A stretch of 5,167 bases of DNA from the NCBI GenBank assembly GCA_030838815.1, contig JAUZEX010000442.1:1-5167 (forward strand), in the 5' to 3' direction. Position 1 is the stretch's first letter. Each line of letters begins with the position of its first letter. The position numbers and the translations under genes are program-made. Below, piece after piece: positions 1-5,155 of the stretch. This stretch comes from Actinomycetota bacterium. GTDB taxonomy: Bacteria > Actinomycetota > Acidimicrobiia > IMCC26256 > BP-133. The notes under the pieces were generated by a model. It was not told where the DNA came from. It worked only from the letters and a program-made list of their open reading frames with translations, and ran no database searches.

Positions 1-147
1 CGCATCTCGGTCGGAGGCGCCTTCGCCTTCGCCGCCTACGGCGCCCTCATCGAGGCGGCCCGGGAGCTGCTCGACGAGGGCACCTACGGATACTGGCAGC
101 GGGCCAGCGTCGGGCGCTCGGCGGTGCGGGAGGTGTTCCCGGCCTAG
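1..147 (+). CDS. Isocitrate lyase/PEP mutase superfamily enzyme, C-terminal end (partial)
   Basis: This is the last 48 codons of a gene that begins upstream of the window; frame 1 is open from the first base to a TAG at 145-147. The peptide starts RISVGGAFAFAAYGAL, continues with IEAARELLDEGTYGYW and ends in REVFPA. This resembles the C-terminal helical region of the isocitrate lyase/phosphoenolpyruvate mutase superfamily (2-methylisocitrate lyase and carboxyphosphonoenolpyruvate mutase-like proteins), where an R-(I/V)-S-(V/L)-G-G segment is followed by an Ala-rich helix and a G-T-(Y/F) turn. These cytoplasmic TIM-barrel enzymes cleave or form C-C or P-C bonds next to a carboxylate. The catalytic Mg-binding and Cys-loop regions lie outside the window, so the reaction cannot be assigned. 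It converges on the YceI-family gene and is probably unrelated to the exporter operon. The family call rests on a short tail only. Confidence 0.72.
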   Translation, partial: RISVGGAFAFAAYGALIEAARELLDEGTYGYWQRASVGRSAVREVFPA

Positions 148-154
148 GGCATCG

Positions 155-176
155 GGGGAGGCAGGTACTACTCCCC
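155..176. terminator. Possible bidirectional hairpin between convergent genes
   Basis: GGGGAG at 155-160 pairs perfectly with CTCCCC at 171-176 around a 10-nt loop. It lies between the stop codon at 145-147 and the opposing gene, overlapping that gene's stop codon at 168-170. A short GC-only stem between convergent genes could end transcription from both sides, but there is no T-run on either strand, so it does not meet the intrinsic terminator pattern and may be chance in GC-rich DNA. Confidence 0.25.
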
Positions 177-899
177 AGACTTGACGAACGAGACGAGGAA
201 CTCGATCACGCCGTGGTCTTCGGTGCTGGCGGGGCCGAAGCTGGGGTTGGGGATCCCGTAGTCGCCGAACACGACCGGGATCGTGCCGTTGACCTGGATC
301 GTGCCGCCGGCGCGCTTGGCCGTGACGGTGGTGGTCACCGCCTTCGTCGTGCCGTGGAGGGTGAGGGCGCCGGTGGCGGGGACGGTCACGGTGGCGCCGT
401 CGGCCGGCAGCAGGCCGAGGTCGATGGGTGACGTCAGCTTGAAGGTGGCCGTCGGGTACTGGGACACGCTCATGATCCGGCCCCGGAACTGGCTGTCACG
501 CTGGCTCTTGTCGCTCGTGACGGAGGCGAGGTCGATGGAGATGTCGGCCGTTTCCACCGAGGTGCCGGCGATGGTGAGGGCGCCGTCGACGTTGCTGGTC
601 CGGCCGACGGCCTCCGTGCTCTGGCCGAAGAGCACCTCCTTGACCCGGTAGCCGGCCTGGCTGGCGCTGGTGGTGATCCAGGTGCCGTCGAAGGTGGCCG
701 GCGCGGCGGTGACGGCGGCGGCGGTGGTGGCCGTCGAGGCCGGGACGTTGTTCTGGACCTGACCCTCGAGGGTGAGGGGAGCCGGCGCGCTGTCGCTCAT
801 GACGTGGATGTAGGTCCACGTGCCGGCCGTCACGAGGACGAGGGCGGCGACGGGCAGGGCGATGATCCACTGGAGACGGATCAGCTTGAGACGGCGCAC
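168..899 (-). CDS. Membrane-anchored YceI-family protein
   Basis: A 243-aa protein starting at GTG (897-899 on the minus strand) and ending at TAG. The start is supported by a GAAAGG ribosome binding site 10 nt upstream. Basic residues (RRLKLIR) precede one hydrophobic helix at about residues 11-33, giving a type-II-like membrane anchor or uncleaved signal. A Thr/Ala-rich linker (about 37-68) follows, then a YceI-like domain from about 70 to 240. Family-like features are the GTWITTSASQAGYRVKE opening, the SDKSQRDSQFRGRIM segment, the YPTATFKLT strand and a LTLHGTTK strand. YceI proteins form a lipocalin-like barrel that binds polyisoprenoids or other amphiphiles; in vivo roles are often unknown. 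Here the barrel would sit outside the cytoplasmic membrane. The gene is divergent from the exporter operon and might share its control region, but no ligand can be inferred. Family confidence is high, function low. Confidence 0.92.
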   Translation of the reverse strand: MRRLKLIRLQWIIALPVAALVLVTAGTWTYIHVMSDSAPAPLTLEGQVQNNVPASTATTAAAVTAAPATFDGTWITTSASQAGYRVKEVLFGQSTEAVGRTSNVDGALTIAGTSVETADISIDLASVTSDKSQRDSQFRGRIMSVSQYPTATFKLTSPIDLGLLPADGATVTVPATGALTLHGTTKAVTTTVTAKRAGGTIQVNGTIPVVFGDYGIPNPSFGPASTEDHGVIEFLVSFVKSGE

Positions 900-909
900 G
901 GCGATCGGG

Positions 910-915
910 CCTTTC
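910..915 (-). promoter_or_regulatory. Ribosome binding site of the YceI-family gene
   Basis: The minus strand reads GAAAGG here, 10 nt before the GTG at 899-897. This purine-rich match fixes the GTG as the likely start. The site overlaps by two bases a perfect 12-bp tandem duplication that lies just upstream in the leader. Confidence 0.55.
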
Positions 916-937
916 GGTGGGGGACTCGGTGGGGGAC
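914..937. repeat. Perfect 12-bp tandem duplication in the YceI leader
   Basis: TCGGTGGGGGAC occurs at 914-925 and again, without change, at 926-937. The two copies are directly adjacent and touch the ribosome binding site of the minus-strand YceI gene. Such a repeat could arise by slippage, or could be a pair of head-to-tail protein or RNA binding sites spaced about one helical turn apart. The sequence does not distinguish these. Confidence 0.8.
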
Positions 938-1109
938 CTTGGCTCCCTTGAGGATCGGGGTCCTGCCTCTCTCCTCTCTGGGAGCTCTCTGAGAACTTCC
1001 TGGGGAGGGGCGTCGGTTCCTCCTTTTGGTCCTGTTTGGGCGCCCGTCCACACCGAACTCACAGAAATCTCCGACCGGGGCCCCAGCCGTCGACCCGACG
1101 CTTCGGCTC

Positions 1110-2510
1110 ATGAACATGCGAACTCGAACCATCGTCCTGTACTCCACGCTGTCCGTCGCGGTGGTGGGTGCCGGGGGCCTGGCCTACGGCGCGATCGACT
1201 CCTCGGGCGGCTCCACGACCAAGACCGCCACCCGGCTCGTGTCGGCCACGGTGGCCACGGTCTCGCAGACGGTCACGGCGACAGGCACGGTCCAGCCCGC
1301 GTCGTCCTACGACCTCAACTTCACCAACGGCGGAGTCCTCACCGCCGTGAAGGTGAAGGCCGGGGACAAGGTCACGACCGGCCAGGTACTGGCCACCATC
1401 GACCCGGCCAAGGCGCAGGTGGCGCTGGAGTCGGCCCAGGCCGCCCGGGGCGCCGCCCAGCAGAAGCTGGACCAGGCCAAGAGCCCGCTGACCGCCTCGC
1501 AGCAGGCCCAGGCGGCCGCTTCGCTGGCCCAGGCCCAGGCCCAGCTCGACGCGGCCAAGCAGCAGCTGTCGGCCGCCACCGACCCGGCCGACATCGCCAA
1601 GGCGCAGACGGCGCTCAACCAGGCGCAGGCCAACCTCGACTCGGTCACGGCCACCAACGCCGCCAAGGCGACGGTCGACCCGGTGGCCGTGGCCCAGGCC
1701 CAGGCCGCATTGAACCAGGCCGTCCTCAACGTGAGCGACGCCCAGAAGACCCTCGACGCCACCACGCTCAAGGCGCCGTCGGCAGGGACGATCTCGGCCG
1801 TCAACTTCACCGTCGGCCAGACGGTCGGCGGCGGGGGGACGGCCACCAGCTCCAGCTCGTCGAGCTCCAGCGGCTCGGGGTCCGGGGCCAGCGCCAGCTC
1901 GTCGAGCTCATCCAAGGCGTTCGCCACCCTCCTCGACCTCGACCACATGGTGGTGAAGGTGGGCTTCCCCGAGGCCGACGCCGGCAAGGTCGCCGCCGGC
2001 CAACCGGTCAGCCTGTCCATCGACTCGCTGACGGGGCAGCGCCTCACCGGCTCGGTGAGCGAGATCGACACGACCTCGACCGTGGTCAGCAACGTCGTCA
2101 CCTACAACGCCCTCGTGTCGTTCGACTCGGTGCCGGCGGCGGTGAAGCCGGGCATGACGGCCAGCGTCTCGGTCATCACGGCCAGCCGGGACAACGTCGT
2201 CGCCGTGCCCTCGGCCGCCATCTCGACCAGCGGCGGGCAGAGCACCGTGACCGTCCGCGCCACCGGCAAGGACGAGGTCCGCCCGGTGGTGACGGGTCTG
2301 AAGGGCGACGGCACCACCGAGGTCGCTTCGGGCCTGAACGACGGGGACCAGGTGGTCATGTCGGTCGGCGTCGTGTCGACCGGCGCCAACCGCACCACCG
2401 GCACCCAGACCCGCACCGGCACCCTCGGCGGGACGGGCGGCGGGTTCGGGGGCGGCGGGTTCGGGGGCGGCGGCGGCATCGCCGGTGGCGGCGCCGGCGG
2501 GAGGGGCTGA
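1110..2510 (+). CDS. MacA/HlyD-type membrane fusion (adaptor) protein of an ABC exporter
   Basis: A 466-aa extracytoplasmic adaptor that would link the MacB-type permease to the cell envelope. The ATG at 1110 places MNMRTRT directly before a hydrophobic helix (about residues 8-29); ATG 1116 is an equally possible start, and neither has a clear ribosome binding site. A biotinyl-lipoyl half-motif (about 69-98, with GGVLTAVKVKAGDKV) leads into an Ala/Gln-rich coiled-coil region (about 100-218). The second lipoyl half follows at 219-243 (KAPSAGTI at 221). A Ser-rich insert (247-268) comes next, then a beta-barrel (about 270-350) and a membrane-proximal domain with NVVAVPSAAI near 362. The last 28 residues are almost all Gly with two Phe. 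E. coli MacA is about 370 aa; the insert and tail explain part of the excess. It is first in the operon, 5 nt before the ATPase. No lipobox Cys is visible. Substrate is unknown. Confidence 0.9.
   Translation: MNMRTRTIVLYSTLSVAVVGAGGLAYGAIDSSGGSTTKTATRLVSATVATVSQTVTATGTVQPASSYDLNFTNGGVLTAVKVKAGDKVTTGQVLATIDPAKAQVALESAQAARGAAQQKLDQAKSPLTASQQAQAAASLAQAQAQLDAAKQQLSAATDPADIAKAQTALNQAQANLDSVTATNAAKATVDPVAVAQAQAALNQAVLNVSDAQKTLDATTLKAPSAGTISAVNFTVGQTVGGGGTATSSSSSSSSGSGSGASASSSSSSKAFATLLDLDHMVVKVGFPEADAGKVAAGQPVSLSIDSLTGQRLTGSVSEIDTTSTVVSNVVTYNALVSFDSVPAAVKPGMTASVSVITASRDNVVAVPSAAISTSGGQSTVTVRATGKDEVRPVVTGLKGDGTTEVASGLNDGDQVVMSVGVVSTGANRTTGTQTRTGTLGGTGGGFGGGGFGGGGGIAGGGAGGRG
1852..1909. repeat. Two 16-nt direct repeats encoding the Ser-rich insert
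   Basis: CCAGCTCGTCGAGCTC occurs at 1852-1867 and again at 1894-1909, 42 nt apart. Each contains the 13-nt near-perfect palindrome AGCTCGTCGAGCT (1854-1866 and 1896-1908; the arms pair exactly around one central T). Both encode the poly-Ser runs of the adaptor. Serine is written with mixed AGC, TCC, TCG and TCA codons, so it is not a simple trinucleotide expansion. Confidence 0.7.
2441..2470. repeat. Perfect 15-bp tandem repeat in the adaptor's Gly-rich tail
   Basis: CGGGTTCGGGGGCGG is repeated back to back at 2441-2455 and 2456-2470. In frame, each unit encodes one Phe followed by glycines, giving the GFGGGGFGGGG tail. The perfect nucleotide identity points to recent duplication or slippage. 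Confidence 0.8.
2499..2505 (+). promoter_or_regulatory. Ribosome binding site of the ABC ATPase
   Basis: GGAGGGG ends 10 nt before the ATG at 2516 and lies inside the last codons of the adaptor gene, whose stop is at 2508-2510. It decides the ATPase start against much longer upstream open reading in the same frame and indicates translational coupling. Confidence 0.6.
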
Positions 2511-2515
2511 CCGAG

Positions 2516-3259
2516 ATGCAGACCACCAGCGCCACCACCCCCGTCATCGATCTCCACCAGGTCACCAAGACCTACGGCAACGGCAAGCTCGAGGTGACCG
2601 CCCTCACCACCGTCGACCTCGTGGTCGAACGGGGCGAGTTCGTGGCCATCATGGGCCCGTCCGGCTCGGGCAAGTCCACGCTGATGAACATCGTCGGCTG
2701 CCTCGACGTCCCGAGCCGGGGCCGGTTCTCTCTCGACGGCGTCGACGTCCGCACCCTGGACGAGGCCGCCCTGGCCCAGGTCCGCCTGCGCAAGATCGGC
2801 TTCGTCTTCCAGAGCTTCAACCTGATCCCCCGCACCAGCGCCGTCGCCAACGTGGAGCTTCCGCTGACCTACGCCGGGGTGAAGCCGAAGGAGCGCCGGG
2901 CCCGGGCCATGGCCGCCCTGGAGTCCGTCGGCCTCGCCGACCGGGCCGACCACGGCCCCTCGGAGCTGTCCGGCGGCCAGCAGCAGCGGGCGGCGGTGGC
3001 CCGGGCGCTGGTGTCCGACCCCGCCCTCCTCCTGGCCGACGAGCCCACCGGGAACCTCGACAGCGCCTCCACCGCCGAGATCATGGCCCTGTTCGCCCGG
3101 ATCAACGCCGAAGGGCGCACGGTCGTGATCATCACCCACGAAGACGAGGTGGCGTCCTTCGCCGGTCGCGTCGTCCGGCTACGGGACGGCCGCATCCAGT
3201 CCGACGAGCGGCGCCGTCCCGCCGGCGGCGCTCCGATCCTCCACGAGGTGGCCCGGTGA
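2516..3259 (+). CDS. MacB/LolD-type ABC transporter ATP-binding protein
   Basis: A 247-aa cytoplasmic ATPase with all ABC motifs: Walker A GPSGSGKST (residues 47-55), Q-loop Gln99 in VFQSFNLIP, signature LSGGQQQR (151-158), Walker B LLLADEP with catalytic Glu176, D-loop NLDS (180-183) and H-loop His208 in IITHED. SFNLIP after the Q-loop, and LSGGQQQR followed by AVARAL, are typical of the MacB/LolD/FtsE-like family that powers FtsX-fold permeases. It would dimerise and hydrolyse ATP to drive the permease encoded next, whose GTG overlaps this gene's stop as GTGA. In E. coli MacB the two halves are one polypeptide; here they are separate, as in many Gram-positive relatives. The final ~15 residues (RRRPAGGAPILHEVAR) are a short tail beyond the usual domain. 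No key residue is missing. Confidence 0.95.
   Translation: MQTTSATTPVIDLHQVTKTYGNGKLEVTALTTVDLVVERGEFVAIMGPSGSGKSTLMNIVGCLDVPSRGRFSLDGVDVRTLDEAALAQVRLRKIGFVFQSFNLIPRTSAVANVELPLTYAGVKPKERRARAMAALESVGLADRADHGPSELSGGQQQRAAVARALVSDPALLLADEPTGNLDSASTAEIMALFARINAEGRTVVIITHEDEVASFAGRVVRLRDGRIQSDERRRPAGGAPILHEVAR
3245..3250 (+). promoter_or_regulatory. Ribosome binding site of the permease
   Basis: GAGGTG lies 5 nt before the GTG at 3256, inside the end of the ATPase gene. Together with the GTGA stop/start overlap it supports coupled translation and equal dosage of the two transporter subunits. Confidence 0.5.
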
Positions 3260-4479
3260 CCCGCGAAGCCATCCGCATCGCCCTGCGGGGTGTGGGCTCG
3301 AACAAGCTCCGGTCGGCCCTGACCGTGCTCGGCATCCTGATCGGCGTCGGCGCCGTCATCGTGCTGGTGGCGGTGGGGACGGGCTCCTCGGCGGCGGTCC
3401 AGTCCCGCATCCAGGCGCTGGGCACCAACACGCTGACCGTCTTCAACCGCGGCGGCGGTGCCCGGGGCCAGGTCGGCCCCCAGACGCAGCGGATCACCAT
3501 CACCGACGCCGATCTCGCCGCCCTCAACGACAAGCTGCAGGCCCCCGACCTGGTGGCCGCCTCCCCTGTGGTGCAGGTCAACAACGCCACCGCCACCTAC
3601 CAGGCGGCCAGCACCACCGTGGGCCAGGTCATCGGCACCGACGGCGCCTACATGACCACCACCGACCGCCACATCGGCGCCGGGCGGGGGATCACCGCCG
3701 ACGACCTCACCAGCCACAACCGGGTGGCGGTCATCGGCGAGACCACCGCCGCCAACCTGTTCCCGGCCGGGAGCAACGTGATCGGCCAGACGATCCAGAT
3801 CAACAACGTGGCCTACAACATCGTCGGAGTCCAGGCCATCAAGGGCAGCAACGGGAACCAGGACCTTGACGACATCGTGATCGCCCCGGCCACCGCCGTG
3901 GTCGACACCCTGTCCGGCCGGACCAGCGGCTACAGCCAGATCGTGGCCCAGGCCAAGTCGTCGAAGGCCATGAACGACGCCCAGGCCGAGATCCTCACCG
4001 TTCTCGACTCCCGCCACGGCGTGGCCGACGGGTCGACGTCGCCCTTCAGTGTCCTCAACCAGGGGAGCCTGCTCGACGCCTCCCAGTCGACCACGCACAC
4101 CTTCACCGTGCTGCTGGCCGCCGTGGCCGCCATCTCCCTGCTCGTCGGCGGGATCGGCGTGATGAACATCATGCTGGTCAGCGTCACCGAGCGGACCCGG
4201 GAGATCGGCATCCGCAAGGCCATCGGCGCCCCGAAGCGGGCCATCCTCGCCCAGTTCATCAGCGAGGCCGTGATCCTGAGCCTCATCGGCGGCGCCGCCG
4301 GGGTGGCCGCCGGATTGATCGGCAGCCGATTCCGCATCGTCGGCATCCAACCGGTCATCGCCGCCTACAGCATCCCGCTCGCCTTCGGCGTCGCCATCGC
4401 CGTCGGCCTGTTCTTCGGCATCTACCCGGCCAACCGGGCCGCTTCCCTCCGTCCCATCGAGGCCCTGCGCCACGAGTAG
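3256..4479 (+). CDS. MacB-type ABC transporter permease (FtsX fold)
   Basis: A 407-aa membrane protein starting at GTG 3256, overlapping the ATPase stop by 4 nt. The N-terminus (REAIRIALRGVGSNKLRS) is the amphipathic elbow typical of MacB permeases, followed by TM1 (about 21-41). A large extracytoplasmic MacB-type core domain spans about 44-282. TM2 is at about 283-308 (LLVGGIGVMNIML), followed by the cytoplasmic coupling segment ERTREIGIRKAIGA (312-325) that contacts the ATPase. TM3 (about 331-357) and TM4 (about 371-393) complete the FtsX fold, and the protein ends in the family-typical YPANRAASLRPIEALRHE. MacB proteins do not carry substrate through the membrane; they use ATP-driven motion to move substrates already on the outer face (mechanotransmission). 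With the adjacent adaptor this forms a MacAB-like exporter. Candidate substrates in the family include peptides, lipopeptides and macrolides; none is indicated here. Confidence 0.95.
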   Translation: MTREAIRIALRGVGSNKLRSALTVLGILIGVGAVIVLVAVGTGSSAAVQSRIQALGTNTLTVFNRGGGARGQVGPQTQRITITDADLAALNDKLQAPDLVAASPVVQVNNATATYQAASTTVGQVIGTDGAYMTTTDRHIGAGRGITADDLTSHNRVAVIGETTAANLFPAGSNVIGQTIQINNVAYNIVGVQAIKGSNGNQDLDDIVIAPATAVVDTLSGRTSGYSQIVAQAKSSKAMNDAQAEILTVLDSRHGVADGSTSPFSVLNQGSLLDASQSTTHTFTVLLAAVAAISLLVGGIGVMNIMLVSVTERTREIGIRKAIGAPKRAILAQFISEAVILSLIGGAAGVAAGLIGSRFRIVGIQPVIAAYSIPLAFGVAIAVGLFFGIYPANRAASLRPIEALRHE

Positions 4480-4497
4480 GCCTCACCCAAATCCTCT

Positions 4498-4502
4498 AGG
4501 AG
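4498..4502 (+). promoter_or_regulatory. Ribosome binding site of the DUF5666-like gene
   Basis: AGGAG ends 8 nt before the ATG at 4511. It is the clearest Shine-Dalgarno in the window and lies in the 31-nt gap after the permease stop, supporting both the start codon and membership of the operon. Confidence 0.65.
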
Positions 4503-4510
4503 CGACTGAT

Positions 4511-5089
4511 ATGAACCCCAACGACACGCTTCCCCCCGTGCAGAGTTCCGCCGCCGAGGCCGGCGAGCCCGGCGACCTCTGGCCGGCGAACGGGCCGGCC
4601 AAGGGCCTCCGGATCCGCCTGCCGATCGCCGTCGCCGTCGTGGCGGTCGTGGGCCTCGTCGGCGCCGCCGGCGGGGCCGCCCTCAAGCACCCGTCGTCGA
4701 CCACGACCCAGGCGGGGGCCATTGCCAACAACCGGGCCAACGGCGCCACCGGCGCCAACGGTGGCGCCGGTCGCCTCGGCGGTGCCGGCGGCGGCGTCGT
4801 CGGCACCGTCACCAAGGTGGACGGCAACACGATCACCGTGACCCAGCGGGACGGGACGACGGCGACGGTCGTCGTGCCCTCCGGCACCGCCGTCAGCAAG
4901 ACGGTGTCCGGATCGCTGGCGGACGTGGCGGCCGGGACGTCGATCGCCGTACGGGGGACGACCGCCAACGGCAAGACGACGGCGCAGAACATCACGATCA
5001 ACCCCGCCAACGGCGCCGGCGGCTTCGCCGGGGGCGGCTTCGGCGGTGGCAACGCACCCAACGGCACCAGAACCGCCCCCAACGGCTGA
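4511..5089 (+). CDS. Single-pass membrane protein with extracytoplasmic DUF5666-like domain
   Basis: A 192-aa protein with a soluble, acidic and Pro-containing N-terminus (1-30), basic residues (KGLRIR), one transmembrane helix (about 37-58) and a Gly/Ala/Asn-rich linker (about 67-95). A small beta-rich domain follows (about 96-164): GTVTKVDGNTITVTQRDG, VVVPSGTAV, LADVAAGTSIAVRG and AQNITI. This order (G-V-V-x-V-x-G-x-x-I-T-V, a threonine/valine strand, then L-x-D-V-x-x-G) resembles DUF5666, a small OB-like domain of unknown function in secreted actinobacterial proteins. The C-terminus (166-192) is Gly/Asn-rich with GGFAGGGFGGGN, echoing the adaptor's tail. It is 31 nt after the permease, so it is probably co-transcribed and may be an accessory part or assembly factor of the exporter; that role is inference. 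The domain name is from memory of the pattern, without a profile search. Confidence 0.82.
   Translation: MNPNDTLPPVQSSAAEAGEPGDLWPANGPAKGLRIRLPIAVAVVAVVGLVGAAGGAALKHPSSTTTQAGAIANNRANGATGANGGAGRLGGAGGGVVGTVTKVDGNTITVTQRDGTTATVVVPSGTAVSKTVSGSLADVAAGTSIAVRGTTANGKTTAQNITINPANGAGGFAGGGFGGGNAPNGTRTAPNG
4741..4769. repeat. 10-bp perfect inverted repeat inside the DUF5666-like gene
   Basis: CGGCGCCACC (4741-4750) is the exact reverse complement of GGTGGCGCCG (4760-4769), with a 9-nt loop. It lies in the Gly/Ala/Asn linker coding region, just after the transmembrane helix. An mRNA hairpin of ten mostly G-C pairs could slow ribosomes between the membrane helix and the exported domain, or may only reflect GGC/GCC codon repetition. 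Confidence 0.6.
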
Positions 5090-5093
5090 AAGA

Positions 5094-5109
5094 CCACCGC
5101 CCCCGGTGG
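5094..5109 (+). terminator. Hairpin after the operon, possible terminator
   Basis: CCACCG (5094-5099) and CGGTGG (5104-5109) form a perfect 6-bp stem with a CCCC loop, starting 5 nt after the last operon stop codon. The position suits transcription termination or 3'-end protection, but no T-run follows, so it would be a non-canonical terminator of the sort often seen in high-GC actinobacteria. Confidence 0.4.
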
Positions 5110-5113
5110 GAGT

Positions 5114-5119
5114 TAGCAT
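5114..5119 (+). promoter_or_regulatory. Candidate minus-10 box for the downstream gene
   Basis: TAGCAT matches the TANNNT minus-10 pattern and lies just after the hairpin and 36 nt before the ATG at 5156. An upstream AAGACC at 5090-5095 (18-nt spacer) retains only the central GAC of a TTGACA minus-35. It suggests that the last gene has its own promoter, but the minus-35 is poor. Confidence 0.25.
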
Positions 5120-5155
5120 CCGGCCTTCTGTCCGCGAGGCACCGGGGGGCCTGCC

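Larger units (their letters stand above)
900..1109. other. Divergent intergenic control region
   Basis: These 210 nt separate the YceI gene from the exporter operon and should carry promoters for both. No gene was found in it. It contains the 12-bp tandem duplication, a CT-rich tract around 962-990 with repeated CTCTCT motifs, and a GGGGAGGGG run near 1002-1010. There is no TA dinucleotide anywhere in it, so neither strand can carry a canonical TANNNT minus-10 box. An open frame extends the adaptor upstream to a TTG at 1026, but the extension has no membrane or domain character and its nearest purine run is about 15 nt away, so it is treated as noncoding. Confidence 0.7.

Noticed and set aside
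951..992. CT-rich tract with repeated CTCTCT and AGGA...TCCT, considered as an operator or riboswitch
   Set aside because: The self-complementary parts are only 4-6 bp and no known riboswitch core or clear dyad was recognised.
1018..1026. AGGAGG on the minus strand, a perfect Shine-Dalgarno core
   Set aside because: No ATG, GTG or TTG follows at a usable distance on the minus strand, and no plausible small gene is read from it.
1026..1109. TTG start extending the adaptor by 28 residues
   Set aside because: The added segment is polar and Pro-rich and would bury the membrane anchor; the ATG at 1110 puts short basic sequence directly before the hydrophobic helix. It is not fully excluded, because neither start has a clear ribosome binding site.
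1307..2101. Minus-strand open frame (264 codons) opposite the adaptor
   Set aside because: It is antisense to the coiled-coil and lipoyl coding region; its Ala/Trp/Ser-rich composition comes from complementing Ala/Gln codons, and no domain is visible.
917..2515. Upstream in-frame extension of the ATPase, giving a 780-codon frame
   Set aside because: The extra part is an Arg/Gly/His-rich out-of-frame reading of the adaptor gene. The ATG at 2516 has a good ribosome binding site and is followed at once by ABC domain sequence.
2485..3255. Upstream in-frame extension of the permease
   Set aside because: It is an out-of-frame reading of the ATPase gene. The GTG at 3256, with GAGGTG upstream and the GTGA overlap, fits the permease N-terminus exactly.
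2869..4473. Long minus-strand open frame (534 codons) opposite the ATPase and permease
   Set aside because: The translation is Gly/Asp/His/Val-rich low-complexity sequence typical of the antisense of a high-GC gene, while the plus strand encodes unmistakable ABC ATPase and MacB permease motifs.
4459..4484. 6-bp inverted repeat GAGGCC/GGCCTC spanning the permease stop codon
   Set aside because: The loop is 14 nt, there is no T-run, and it would hinder transcription into the clearly linked next gene; it is likely chance in GC-rich sequence.
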